A DNA stretch of 64,000 nucleotides from G963422745 sp965214285 (lineage in GTDB: Bacteria; Actinomycetota; Acidimicrobiia; Acidimicrobiales; Aldehydirespiratoraceae), in the NCBI GenBank assembly GCA_965214285.1, contig OZ243946.1, positions 1,178,001 to 1,242,000 of the forward strand, in the 5' to 3' direction. Below the pieces are notes generated by a model that was given only the letters and a program-made list of their open reading frames with translations, was not told the DNA's origin and did no database searches. Below are positions 34,286-42,453 of this stretch, piece after piece; the stretch's first letter is position 1; every line of letters starts with the position of its first letter. The translations under genes were made by a program, and so were the position numbers.

Positions 34286-35041
34286 TCAGATGATGGCCTC
34301 GTGCTCGACGAAGGCGACGAGCTCGTCGTCGACCGTGAAGCGCATGGCCAGCACCGCCCGCTCGCCGCTGGGCTTGGCGAAGCGGTCGATCTCGGTGGCC
34401 TCGATGGTCACGGTTGCGCCGGGGGCGACCGGGCGGATGTGGAAGATGTCGCTGCGGGTGTGTACCCACGGCCCGCGCACCAGGTAGCGGGCGAACACGG
34501 CGTTGGCGAGCACCGGCCACACCACCGGGTGCACCACGCCGAGCTCGCCGTAGCGGGGGTCGTCGTCGCCGCAGCGCAGCCCGTAGCCCGTGATGATCTC
34601 GCTCAGCTCCAGCGTCATCGGCCCGAAGGCTCTGCCCGAGGGCGCCAGGTCCCTGTCGGCCAGTGCCTCGACGGTCTCGGCCACGGTTCGCGGCACCAGC
34701 CGGGCGCACTCCACGTCGCCCATGCAGGCAGCGAGCCGCCCGTCGGCCGCTTGGCGTACCTCGACCAGCGCATCGGCCAGGACCGGCGCCCGCAAGGTCA
34801 GGATGCCGCCGCCCTGGCTCGCCCAGTCCGACCCGTACAGCCCCACCGCACCGCGCACCAGGTAGGCGTAGACGGTGGTGCCGGCCACGATCGCTCCTGC
34901 GAAGCCGGCCTCGATTGCGCCCGCGTCTGTGTGGACCGGGTTGTCGGCGTGCTCGGGCAGGTTGACGGCGTTGATCGAGAACAGCGGCTCGCTCTGCGCC
35001 GCAGCGCCGGGCGTCGCAGGACGGACAGACCGCCCGGTCAC
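34286..35041 (-). CDS. MaoC/hotdog-fold dehydratase or thioesterase-like protein
   Basis: 251 residues from GTG 35041, overlapping the upstream stop by 4 nt (GTGA). Two hotdog-like halves: INAVNLPEHADNPVHTDAGA and GFAGAIVAGTTVYAYLVRGA in the first; RSDIFHIRPVAPGATVTIEA and the ending VDDELVAFVEHEAII in the second. Hydratase-type His/Asp placement (NPVHTD) suggests an enoyl-CoA hydratase-like role, but the catalytic motif is not textbook. Coupled to the membrane protein upstream. Confidence 0.75.
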   Translation of the reverse strand: MTGRSVRPATPGAAAQSEPLFSINAVNLPEHADNPVHTDAGAIEAGFAGAIVAGTTVYAYLVRGAVGLYGSDWASQGGGILTLRAPVLADALVEVRQAADGRLAACMGDVECARLVPRTVAETVEALADRDLAPSGRAFGPMTLELSEIITGYGLRCGDDDPRYGELGVVHPVVWPVLANAVFARYLVRGPWVHTRSDIFHIRPVAPGATVTIEATEIDRFAKPSGERAVLAMRFTVDDELVAFVEHEAII

Positions 35042-36363
35042 GGCGCCAGATCCGCCCAACCGCCAGAACCGCCGCCAGCTCCGCTGCTGCCAGAACCGCC
35101 GACGCCGGCCCCAGCCTGCAGCGCGGCCACCGTGCGGATCAGCCCGGCCATGGCGTGCTGCTGGTCGTCCATGCGGGTGACATCATCGGAGAACCACGCC
35201 CCCTCCACCAACTCGGGCCGGGCGTAGCCGGCTGCCTGGGCTGCGTCGGCCTGGCGGGCCACCAGCACCGCCGCCCCGCAGACCAGATCCTCCCCCACGG
35301 CGTCGTGCAGATCGGCGAGTCCCGGATCGGCCGCGGAGAGCCGCCACAGCGCGCTCAGCGCCTCCACCGTGGTGCCGAAGGCCGCGCCCCGCGAGATCGT
35401 GGCGGACTCATCCGGCGGGCCGCTGCCGTCGCCCACCCGCTTCGCCTCCCGTCGCAGCTCGCGGTCGATCCGCCCTGCGTAGGCCTCGATCAGGCTGCGC
35501 ACGTAGCCGAGCTCGGGCTCGTCGAGCACCGCCCAGTCCCGCATCTCGGCGAAACCGTAAGCGGCCCACTGATCAGCCAGCGGCGGGTTCTCGATCCCCT
35601 CCTCGAGGTCGCGGTCAACGGCGATGAAGCGAGCGACAGCCCGGGCGGAATCGTCCCAGCCCTCGCCGCCGAAGGCGTTGGCCAACAGCCCGAAGGCCCA
35701 GAACGCCTCGCCGGTGTAGAAGGTCGAGGTGCGCCCTACCGTGGGCTCGAAGCTCGGCTCGCCGTCGCCGTCGACCATATGGCGGGTGCCGAACCACATG
35801 CCTCCGTCGTCACGCAGCGCGGTCAGCATGTGGCGGCCCATCGAGCGCATCAGCTCGTCGTGGCTGTGGTCGCCGGTGGCCAGCCTGCGATGCGCCAGCG
35901 CAGCCACCGTCAGTGCCGAGGCGCCCAAGTGGACCGTCGAGCGGGGCCTGCCGAATGTGGCCAGCTCGCCGTCCGGCCCGTCGGCAACAAGCAGGTTGTC
36001 CTGCACGTAGGCGAGCCCGGCGTCGCCGACCGCCACGGCATCGGGATGCCCCTCGGCGGCCACCTGGTAGGCAGAGAGCATCACCCCGGCATGGCGCACG
36101 TCGTGGTAGTCGTCGGCGAAGCTGTCGGCCGCCCGGTCGTACTCGTAGACGTAGCGGCCGTCGTCGAGGCGGGCCCGGTCCATCCAGCCGGCGGCCGCCA
36201 GCACGGTCTCGACCAACTCGGCCTCGGCTACCCCGTCGCAGGCGGGCACCGGGCGGTCGACCACGGCGACCACGCCGAGCCCGGCGGCGAGCAGCGCCCC
36301 GATGGCCAGCGCGGCGCCGATCGGAGCGGCAGACCTGGCAGGCACAGCGGGCGTTGCGGGCAT
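35038..36363 (-). CDS. membrane-anchored alpha/alpha-toroid-like hypothetical protein
   Basis: 441 residues from ATG 36363 (alternative ATG 36399). One N-terminal membrane segment PIGAALAIGALLAAGLGVVA; the rest lies outside. The extracytoplasmic part has helical-hairpin repeats typical of six-hairpin glycosidase-like folds: YVYEYDRAADSFADDYHDVR, LGASALTVAALAHRRLATGD, GGMWFGTRHMVDGDG, FYTGEAFWAFGLLANAF and ADQWAAYGFAEMRDWAVL. The C-terminus is a Gly/Ser tail. Function unknown; a poly- or oligosaccharide-processing role is only a fold-based guess. Confidence 0.7.
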   Translation of the reverse strand: MPATPAVPARSAAPIGAALAIGALLAAGLGVVAVVDRPVPACDGVAEAELVETVLAAAGWMDRARLDDGRYVYEYDRAADSFADDYHDVRHAGVMLSAYQVAAEGHPDAVAVGDAGLAYVQDNLLVADGPDGELATFGRPRSTVHLGASALTVAALAHRRLATGDHSHDELMRSMGRHMLTALRDDGGMWFGTRHMVDGDGEPSFEPTVGRTSTFYTGEAFWAFGLLANAFGGEGWDDSARAVARFIAVDRDLEEGIENPPLADQWAAYGFAEMRDWAVLDEPELGYVRSLIEAYAGRIDRELRREAKRVGDGSGPPDESATISRGAAFGTTVEALSALWRLSAADPGLADLHDAVGEDLVCGAAVLVARQADAAQAAGYARPELVEGAWFSDDVTRMDDQQHAMAGLIRTVAALQAGAGVGGSGSSGAGGGSGGWADLAP

Positions 36364-36399
36364 GGCGCCGATACTGCCACGCGGCGGCGCCGCTACCAT

Positions 36400-36771
36400 C
36401 TCGACCGTGGCACGGGGCCGCCTGCAGAAGACCGGCCTCGTCGATCACCTCACACCACGACGCCGTCCGCGAGCGCCTCGATCAGCGCCACCACAGACCG
36501 GTAGTCGCCGTCGGCGATGCGCTCCGCCGGGCTGTCGTGATCGAGCAGCCGAAACGTCAACCGTGGCCTGCAGCTGCAAGCCCCGGCGACGGATGGACCG
36601 ATGCGCCTCGATGACCCAAGCGACTCACAGCCCACGGCCAGCGTAGACGATGGCCGAGGCCTCCGAGCGGGCCGCCTGACACAGCGCCCCTGTGGCCCTT
36701 GACGGGCTAGCCGGTCGGTCGCTACCTTCGCCTGCCTTGACCGCTGCCGCACCGACCCGGAGCCGAGCAAG
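36400..36771. other. gap with a possible gene remnant
   Basis: 372 nt between divergent genes. The only protein-like stretch is on the minus strand, stopping at 36450: LLDHDSPAERIADGDYRSVV followed by ALIEALADGVVV. The upstream part of that frame is Cys/Arg-rich and unlike a protein, so this looks like the 3' end of a lost gene. A GGAGCC site precedes the 36772 start. No RNA gene seen. Confidence 0.35.
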
Positions 36772-37173
36772 ATGACTGACACCGACCCCGCGGCCGGCGC
36801 CGCTATGGCCGCCGCCGAAGCCGCCTACGCCGAGGCGCTGGGCACCACCCCCGAACGCATCGAAGCCGCCGGCGCTGCCGGAGCAGCCGCCTACGCCGAG
36901 GCGCTGGGCACCACCCCCGAAGCCATAGCTGATGCCATGGCCGCCGACGCCGAGGCCGCTGCCGACGCCGCGGTCGCCGACGAAGCAGACGCGGCCGCCG
37001 CCATCGACGACGCACGAGCTGCTACCGCCGCAGCGTTGGGCGTGACCGTCGAAGCTCAGCTAGCCGCCGAAGAGGCCGGCAAAGCCGCCTACGCCGAGGC
37101 GCTGGGCGCCACCCCCGAGGCCATCGAAGCCGCCGCCGAAGCCGCCAAGGCCGCCTACGAGCAAGCCGTCTGA
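36772..37173 (+). CDS. alanine-rich internal-repeat protein
   Basis: 133 residues, over half Ala and Glu, strongly acidic, no Cys, Trp or signal peptide. Three copies of A-AYAEALG(T/A)TPE-I-(E/A) at residues ~18-35, 40-57 and ~104-121; the middle (ADAEAAADAAVADEADAAAA) is pure helix-former. Probably a long helical or coiled-coil protein. ATG with GGAGCCGAGCAAG before it. Followed within ~150 nt by a tRNA cluster on the other strand. No family recognised. Confidence 0.65.
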   Translation: MTDTDPAAGAAMAAAEAAYAEALGTTPERIEAAGAAGAAAYAEALGTTPEAIADAMAADAEAAADAAVADEADAAAAIDDARAATAAALGVTVEAQLAAEEAGKAAYAEALGATPEAIEAAAEAAKAAYEQAV

Positions 37174-37326
37174 GGCACCCGCCGGCAGCCGGCCCGCCGG
37201 GCCTGGCGAGGCGTTCAGGGAGCGGGTCGAGATGGCGGATCAGGGTCGGGCAGACCACCACGTCGAGAGACCTCTGGCCCAGCCAGGGCCGCCGCTCAAC
37301 GGCGTTTTCGGCCTTGCGGAACAGGG

Positions 37327-37413
37327 CGGAGGGAGGGGGATTCGAACCCCCGGGACCCGTGAAGGCCCAACGGTTTTCAAGACCGACGCAATCGTCCGCT
37401 CTGCCATCCCTCC
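37327..37413 (-). tRNA. tRNA-Ser(TGA)
   Basis: Acceptor GGAGGGA/TCCCTCC, anticodon loop CTTGAAA, long variable arm, T-loop GGTTCGAATCC. CCA not encoded. Confidence 0.95.
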
Positions 37414-37455
37414 GCTGGCCAGGCTAGCGGAGGTCGGGGTGTTCTGGGGTGGTGG

Positions 37456-37530
37456 CGCGCCCGGAGAGATTCGAACTCCCGACCCTCTGATCCGTAGTCA
37501 GATGCTCTATCCGGACTGAGCTACGGGCGC
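37456..37530 (-). tRNA. tRNA-Arg(ACG)
   Basis: Acceptor GCGCCCG/CGGGCGC, anticodon loop CTACGGA, D-arm GTAGCTCAGTCCGG, T-loop AGTTCGAATCT. The CCA end is encoded just outside (37453-37455 as TGG on plus). Confidence 0.95.
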
Positions 37531-37632
37531 AGCGAGCCACCAGTGTACGGCCTGCGAAGCCCGATGCACGCAGGCCGAGAGCGGCCCTCGTCCCAGCGCC
37601 GGACACGGCCCGCCAAGGGAGCGGGGAATCGG

Positions 37633-37721
37633 CGGAGACGGAGGGATTCGAACCCTCGAACGCCTTGCGACGTTACTTCCTTAGCAGGGAAGCGCCTTCA
37701 ACCTGACTCGGCCACGTCTCC
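37633..37721 (-). tRNA. tRNA-Ser(GCT)
   Basis: Acceptor GGAGACG/CGTCTCC, anticodon GCT in CCTGCTAAGG, long variable arm, T-loop GGTTCGAATCC. CCA not encoded. Confidence 0.95.
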
Positions 37722-37929
37722 GCGTACCTGGTGGGGTACGGACGCCGAGGCTACCCGCCGCGGGACGCCTGGCGACCCTGCGAGCTGGGTTGGCTCTCGG
37801 CCACTCCGAGGCCCGGTGCGGCTGTGAGGCTGCGGGGTGCCTGGCGACCCCTGTGAGCTGGTAGGGGCTGGAACGGCGGCGGTCGGTTTGGTTCGGGAGG
37901 AGACGGGCGCGACACGAACACCACGCTCA
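37722..37929. other. spacer between tRNA-Ser and the fic upstream region
   Basis: About 200 nt containing a repeated phrase CCTGGCGACCC-TG-GAGCTG (near 37768 and 37840) but no gene or RNA that I can recognise. Confidence 0.45.
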
Positions 37930-37964
37930 AAAGAATTCTGTGCAGTTAGATTTGCGTGAACGCC

Positions 37965-37998
37965 ACAAATCCGCGATTTGTACGGTACGATTCGATTC
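37965..37998 (+). promoter_or_regulatory. fic promoter with palindromic operator
   Basis: Perfect inverted repeat ACAAATC-CGC-GATTTGT (37965-37981), then TACGAT (37986-37991), 7 nt, GTG 37999. A second half-site pair GATTTG...CAAATC overlaps it upstream. AT-rich compared with its surroundings. Likely binding site of a repressor, possibly the Fic system itself. Confidence 0.6.
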
Positions 37999-39015
37999 GT
38001 GTCTGACGAACAAATCCGCGAAGAGCCGGGTCGGCCTGCTCGCAAGTACATCTACGCCCGCCTCGAAGACGGCGTCGCCGAGCTGTGGGACCGCATGGGC
38101 GGGCTGCCCACCCCTGCTGAGGCGGCCGACATCTGGCAGGGGATCTGGTACGAGGAGGCGCACCACTCCACGGCCATCGAGGGCAACACCCTGGTGCTGA
38201 AGCAGGTCAAGCAGCTGCTGGCCGAGGGCCGCGCCGTGGGCAACAAGGAGCTGCGCGAGTACATGGAGGTTCTGGGCTACGCCAGTGCCGCCAAGTGGGT
38301 GTATCGCCAAGCCAGCAGCCCGGCCGACGCCTCCGGCCACGACAGCGTGGTCACGCTCACCGAGGTCCGCCAGGTGCACGAGCTTGCGATGGGTCTCGTG
38401 TGGGACGTGGCGCCGCACCCGGAAGCCTCTGATCGCGAAGGGCCGGGCAGCTTCCGCCGCCACGAGATCCACGCCTTCCCTCGCGGCATGATCCCCGTGT
38501 CGTCTCCCCTGGTGCCGGCGGCGCTGTCTGACTGGGTGCAGGCGGCCAGCGCGCTCGAAGGGCGCACGCACGCATTCCCCGAGGAGCTGGCGGCGCTGCA
38601 CTGTCGCTTCGAGCAGATCCATCCCTTCCTCGACGGCAACGGCCGGACCGGGCGCCTGCTGCTGAACCTCGTCCTCGTCCGCCACGGCTACCCGCCGGCG
38701 GTCATCCATAAGCGCGACCGCGCCGCCTACCTCGAGGCTCTGAGCCGTGCCGACGACGGCGAACCCGGCCGCCTGGGGGAGATCATCGCCCGCGCGGTCA
38801 TCGACAACCTCTACCGCTTCGTCTACCCCGCTGGGGCCGGACCGGCCCGGATCGTTCCGCTCGCCTCGCTGGCGACCACAGACATCAACGCCCCGGCTCT
38901 GCGAGCCGCCGCAATACGAGGGCGCCTCAAGGCGGCACGCGGATCCGACGGGCAGTGGCGCAGCTCGCGGAACTGGGTCGAGGAATACCTCGCCGACCGC
39001 TACAAGCGCCACTAG
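37999..39015 (+). CDS. Fic-family protein (AMP transferase), self-inhibited class
   Basis: 338 residues from GTG 37999. The Fic core motif HPFLDGNGRTGRL (208-220) is complete, with the catalytic His and phosphate-binding Asn/Arg. An inhibitory helix motif STAIEGN (57-63; S/TxxxE-G/N) lies N-terminal, so this is the class whose own helix blocks the site. Preceded by a Fic N-terminal region (YIYARLEDGVAELWDRM); the C-terminus ends NWVEEYLADRYKRH. Usually transfers AMP to protein hydroxyls. Single gene, leaderless promoter with operator. Its tail and upstream region recur at 50256-50387. Confidence 0.92.
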   Translation: MSDEQIREEPGRPARKYIYARLEDGVAELWDRMGGLPTPAEAADIWQGIWYEEAHHSTAIEGNTLVLKQVKQLLAEGRAVGNKELREYMEVLGYASAAKWVYRQASSPADASGHDSVVTLTEVRQVHELAMGLVWDVAPHPEASDREGPGSFRRHEIHAFPRGMIPVSSPLVPAALSDWVQAASALEGRTHAFPEELAALHCRFEQIHPFLDGNGRTGRLLLNLVLVRHGYPPAVIHKRDRAAYLEALSRADDGEPGRLGEIIARAVIDNLYRFVYPAGAGPARIVPLASLATTDINAPALRAAAIRGRLKAARGSDGQWRSSRNWVEEYLADRYKRH

Positions 39016-39030
39016 CTCAACCTGGCCCCA

Positions 39031-39049
39031 GCCGGTCGTTCGGACCGGC
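39031..39049. terminator. hairpin between convergent fic and sigma genes
   Basis: GCCGGTC-GTTCG-GACCGGC, seven perfect pairs, 16 nt past the fic stop; symmetric, so it could serve both strands. No T run. Confidence 0.45.
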
Positions 39050-39137
39050 CTCGCTCTCGCTGTCGCAAGAGTTACCGACGTCCAGGGCGGATGTGGTTGG
39101 CGGGGTCGGGCGCTTCGGGGATGCTCGCTGAGAATGT

Positions 39138-39352
39138 CTACAGCTCGGTGTCGTCGTCCTCGCGCAGCGTGTCCGACAGCGACGGCGGCTCGGCTGCGAA
39201 GCGCAGCGCTCGGTGACCCTCTCCTCGGACATGCCGATCTCTTGGGCGAGCTCGCGCACGGTGGCCGGGTGGCCATGCTTGCGCTCCAGGTTGGCACGGG
39301 CCTTCTGCATGCGGGCGGGCGTGTCGCCGGCATGCACCGACAGGCGGATGGT
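39138..39352 (-). pseudogene. decayed 3' part of the second sigma copy
   Basis: Continues the sigma-70 homology after the stop at 39353: TIRLSVHAGDTPARMQKARA, then VRELAQEIGMSEERVTE. One base is missing near 39209-39211 relative to copy 1, after which the other frame reads LRFAAEPPSLSDTLREDDD and ends at 39138. In copy 1 the stop codon position is CGA (Arg), here TGA. Region 4 is missing altogether. Confidence 0.8.
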
Positions 39353-40711
39353 TCATCCGGTGTTGGCGATTCTGCGGGTGATCGCCTGGCGGATCAACCA
39401 GGTGGCGTAGGTGGAGAACTTGAAGCCCTTGCGCCAGTCGAACGTCTCGACCGCGTGCATCAGCCCGAGGTTGCCCTCCTGGATCCGGTCCAGCAGCGGC
39501 AGGCCTGATGCCTGGTACTTCCTGGTTATCGCTATCGGTACCACCAGGTGCAGGTTCGACTGCACGAAGGTGCGCTCGGCGATCTCGCCCTTGCGGCGCT
39601 TGCGGCGCAGGTCGCTCCTGCGGGATGCCGACAGATCCTTGTCGGGGCTTTCGAGTTCGTCGCGAGCCTGCACGCCGATCTCGATCTGCTGGGCCAGGCG
39701 AACCTCGTCCTCGCTGGTGAGCAGCGCGTACTGGCCGATGTCGGTCAGGTACAGCCGGAGGAGATCCTCCTCGTCCGGCTGTTCTGCTGGCTCCTCTGCC
39801 ACGTGGGCGCCGGTGTCCGACGACGGGTGGCGCAGCTTCGACATGGCGCGGGCCTCGATCTGGCGGATGCGCTCGCGGGTCAGCTCGAAGTGCTCGCCCA
39901 CCTCTTCGAGCGTGCGCGGCTCGCCCCGGTCGAGCCCGAAGCGCAGCTTGAGGATCTCGCGCTCGCGGTCGTCCAGCGGCGACAGCAGCCGGCTGATCTC
40001 CTCGGGCAGCAGCGCCGTGGCGGCTACCTCGAACGGCGAGTCGGCGTCGTCGTCCTCGCGCAGCGTGTCCGACAGCGACAGCGGCTCGGCTGCGAAGCGC
40101 AGCGCCTCGGTGACTTTCTCCTCGGGCATCTCGACCTCTTCGGCGAGCTCGCGCACGGTGGGTGGCCGGCCGAGCCTGCGCTCCAGGCGGGAACGGGCCT
40201 TCTGCAGGCGGGCCAGAGTGTCGCCTGCATGCACGGGAAGGCGGATGGTGCGCCCGGTGTTGGCGATGCCCCGGGTGATCGCCTGGCGGATCCACCAGGT
40301 GGCATAGGTAGAGAACTTGAAGCCCTTGCGCCAGTCGAACTTCTCGACCGCGTGCATCAGGCCGAGGTTGCCCTCCTGGATCAGGTCCAGCAGGGGCAGG
40401 CCCGATGCCTGGTACTTCTTGGCGATCGACACCACCAGCCGCAGGTTCGACTGCACGAAGGTGCGCTCGGCCTGTTCGCCCTTGCGGCGCTTGCGGCGCA
40501 GATCGCCCTTGCGCGACGCCGAGAGTTCCATGCTCGGGCACTCGAGCTCGGCACGAGCCTCCACGCCGATCTCGATCTGCTGGGCCAGGCGAACCTCGTC
40601 CTCGCGGGTGAGCAGCGTGTACTGGCCGATGTCGGTCAGATACAGCCGGACGAGATCCTCCTCATTGTCCTCGGGGTCCTCGTCGGGCCATGCCGTTAGG
40701 ACCTTTGCCAC
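39353..40711 (-). CDS. sigma-70 factor fused in frame to a second, truncated sigma copy
   Basis: 452 residues. Residues ~18-300 are a complete RpoD-like sigma: region 1.2 (LVRLYLTDIGQYTLLTREDE), region 2 (SNLRLVVSIAKKYQASGLPL, DLIQEGNLGLMHAVEKFDW, FSTYATWWIRQAITRGIANT), region 3, and region 4 (DREREILKLRFGL, RERIRQIEARAMSKLR). From residue 313 the frame enters a second region 1.2 and 2, offset 297 residues. That copy has lost key residues (VVPIAITRKYQ, LLDRIQEGN, ATWLIRQAITRR) and ends at a nonsense codon. GTG start with GGAGAGGA. An IS lies 48 nt upstream. Confidence 0.85.
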   Translation of the reverse strand: MAKVLTAWPDEDPEDNEEDLVRLYLTDIGQYTLLTREDEVRLAQQIEIGVEARAELECPSMELSASRKGDLRRKRRKGEQAERTFVQSNLRLVVSIAKKYQASGLPLLDLIQEGNLGLMHAVEKFDWRKGFKFSTYATWWIRQAITRGIANTGRTIRLPVHAGDTLARLQKARSRLERRLGRPPTVRELAEEVEMPEEKVTEALRFAAEPLSLSDTLREDDDADSPFEVAATALLPEEISRLLSPLDDREREILKLRFGLDRGEPRTLEEVGEHFELTRERIRQIEARAMSKLRHPSSDTGAHVAEEPAEQPDEEDLLRLYLTDIGQYALLTSEDEVRLAQQIEIGVQARDELESPDKDLSASRRSDLRRKRRKGEIAERTFVQSNLHLVVPIAITRKYQASGLPLLDRIQEGNLGLMHAVETFDWRKGFKFSTYATWLIRQAITRRIANTG

Positions 40712-40809
40712 GTGGGATCCTCTCCTCGATGGCCCAGCTATCCCGATGACGATACCGATTGATCCGCCCCGGGTATTGCGCAGGCTCCGGCCTTTGAGAG
40801 GATGGAGCT

Positions 40810-41142
40810 ATGTCAGACAAGAAGAGCGTTTCGGGGAGGTATCCGGCTGAGCTGCGTGAGCGGGCGGTTCGGATGGTGTTCGAGGCGCAGCGTGATGGGT
40901 CGGGGTCGCAGTGGGATGCGATCTCGAGGGTGGCTTCGATGCTGGGGCCGACGGCTGAGACGGTGCGCCGCTGGGTGCGCGTGGCGGAGGTCGATGCGGG
41001 CTTTCGGGCTGGGATGAGCAGCGATGAGCGTGAGCGGTTCAAGGCTTTGGAGCGCGAGAACCGCGAGCTGCGCAGGGCGAACGAGATCCTGCGGGCTGCG
41101 TCGGTTTTTTTCGCGGCCGAGCTCGACGGCCGGAGACGGTGA
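40810..41142 (+). CDS. IS3-family transposase OrfA
   Basis: 110 residues. N-terminal helix-turn-helix for IS end binding (RYPAELRERAVRMVFEAQRD, ASMLGPTAETVRRWVRVAE) and a leucine-zipper segment FKALERENRELRRANEILRA. GGAG site before ATG. Contains T-TTT-TTC near its 3' end, where ribosomes can slip into the orfB frame. Confidence 0.92.
   Translation: MSDKKSVSGRYPAELRERAVRMVFEAQRDGSGSQWDAISRVASMLGPTAETVRRWVRVAEVDAGFRAGMSSDERERFKALERENRELRRANEILRAASVFFAAELDGRRR
41106..41112 (+). other. programmed -1 frameshift site
   Basis: T TTT TTC in the orfA reading frame, an X-XXY-YYZ heptamer. The orfB frame (-1) is open from here through to the orfB stop, so slippage gives an OrfAB fusion transposase, as is normal for IS3 elements. 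Confidence 0.75.
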
Positions 41143-42035
41143 TGGCTTTCATCGATGCCCACAGGGAGCGTTTCGGGGTCGAGCCGATCTGCAGGGTCTT
41201 GCAGTTCGCTGCGTCGACGTATTGGTCCGCCAAGCGGCGAGGGCCCTCTGCGCGGGCGCTGCGCGACGAAGCGCTCAAGGCCCGCATCGCCCGGGTCCAT
41301 GCGGACAACTACGGCGTGTACGGGGCCCGAAAGGTGTGGGCCGAGCTGAACCGCCAGGGCCAGCGCACAGCGCGCTGCACCGTCGAGCGTTTGATGCGCG
41401 ACCTGGGCCTTCGCGGCGCTGTGCGGGGCAAACAGCGGCGCACCACGACCCCCGCAGCCGCCGCCGAGCGGCCCCGTGACCTGGTGGAACGCCGCTTCGA
41501 GGCGCCCGGCCCTGACCGGCTGTGGGTAGCGGACCTCACCTACGTGCGCACCCGCAGCGGGTTCGTCTACACAGCCCTGGTCACCGACGTGTTCTCCAGG
41601 CGCATCCTCGGCTGGCAGATCTCGAGATCGCTGCGCGCCGATCTCGCCCTCGACGCCCTCGAACAAGCCATAACCGAGCGCACCCGCAACGGCGCCAGCC
41701 TCCAGGGGCTCATCCACCACAGCGACCGAGGCGCCCAGTACCTCGCCGGCGCCTACACCGGCCGCCTCGCCGAGATCGGCGCAGCCAGCTCCGTGGGATC
41801 CCGCGGCGACAGCTACGACAACGCCCTCGCCGAATCCGTCATCAGCCTCTACAAAACCGAGCTCGTCGACAACCGAGGCCCCTGGCAAGGCCTCCAAGAC
41901 CTCCAGCTCGCCACCCTAGAATGGATCGACTGGTACAACCACCGCCGCATCCACCACCAACTCGGCCGCATCCCCCCAGCCGAAGCCGAAGCCAACCACC
42001 ACCACCAACACACCCACAACAAACAGCCTACGTAA
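41139..42035 (+). CDS. IS3-family transposase OrfB (DDE integrase core)
   Basis: 298 residues. N-terminal HTH_21-like region (DNYGVYGARKVWAELNRQG), then rve-type core with catalytic D-D-E: RLWVADLTYVRTRSG, GLIHHSDRGAQYLA, GDSYDNALAESVISLYKTEL; ends with WIDWYNHRRIHHQLGRIPPA and a His-rich tail. Translation either starts at the GTG-ATG at 41139/41142, coupled to the orfA stop, or follows the -1 frameshift. All catalytic residues present. Confidence 0.95.
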   Translation: MMAFIDAHRERFGVEPICRVLQFAASTYWSAKRRGPSARALRDEALKARIARVHADNYGVYGARKVWAELNRQGQRTARCTVERLMRDLGLRGAVRGKQRRTTTPAAAAERPRDLVERRFEAPGPDRLWVADLTYVRTRSGFVYTALVTDVFSRRILGWQISRSLRADLALDALEQAITERTRNGASLQGLIHHSDRGAQYLAGAYTGRLAEIGAASSVGSRGDSYDNALAESVISLYKTELVDNRGPWQGLQDLQLATLEWIDWYNHRRIHHQLGRIPPAEAEANHHHQHTHNKQPT

Positions 42036-42051
42036 AACCCGGGGCGGTTCA

Positions 42052-42413
42052 GATTGCGACCGATCCCCCAACCCGGGCGAGGAGCCCAGCGGCTGGGTGG
42101 GCCGGGTCGAGAGGGCAGCGAGGCGCGTGTCGGAGCTGGCTGGCGGACCCAGGGTGGGGCGGGCCGGGGTGAGTGTGGGGAGCGGTCGGGCGGTTGGGGA
42201 GGCGTGCGGTGCGGGGGTGGCTGTGGGCTCGGCAGGGTGGAGGGCGTGGACGGCGTGCGGTGGGCAGGGTGAGCGTGGGGTCGGATGGAGCCAGCGGGGT
42301 CAGCCCGGGCAGGGCGGGAGCCGGGGAGGGCTGGCGCTGGCCCGGCCCGGCCCGGTGGTTCGGGAGTCGCGCGGCGAAAGGGGCGGGCCATGGCGGGAGG
42401 TCGGGGTGAGTGT
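42052..42413 (+). other. strongly G-skewed spacer upstream of hsdM
   Basis: 362 nt with a large excess of G over C on the plus strand and many GGGG, GGTGG and GGGTGAG blocks. The phrase GGGGTGAGTGTGGGG occurs at ~42168-42182, and its first part recurs where the 30-G tract begins, suggesting expansion from a duplicated seed. An open frame crosses it, but its composition (nearly all G, R, A, V, W) is not protein-like. Confidence 0.6.
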
Positions 42414-42444
<31 letters not shown>

Positions 42445-42453
42445 GTGGTCTGC

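Larger units (their letters stand above)
40760..42051 (+). mobile_element. complete IS3-family insertion sequence
   Basis: 1292 bp. Terminal inverted repeats of 21 nt: TGATCCGCCCCGGGTATTGCG (left, 40760-40780) and, inverted, TGAACCGCCCCGGGTTTTACG (right, 42031-42051), 18 of 21 identical. A 3-bp target duplication GAT flanks it (40757-40759 and 42052-42054). It carries orfA and orfB overlapping in the -1 frame, with a slippery heptamer. Ends, genes and target duplication are all intact, so the insertion is recent and the element probably active. Confidence 0.93.

Noticed and set aside
37543..37827. plus-strand ORF over tRNA-Ser(GCT)
   Set aside because: Overlaps a well-formed tRNA and has no protein features.
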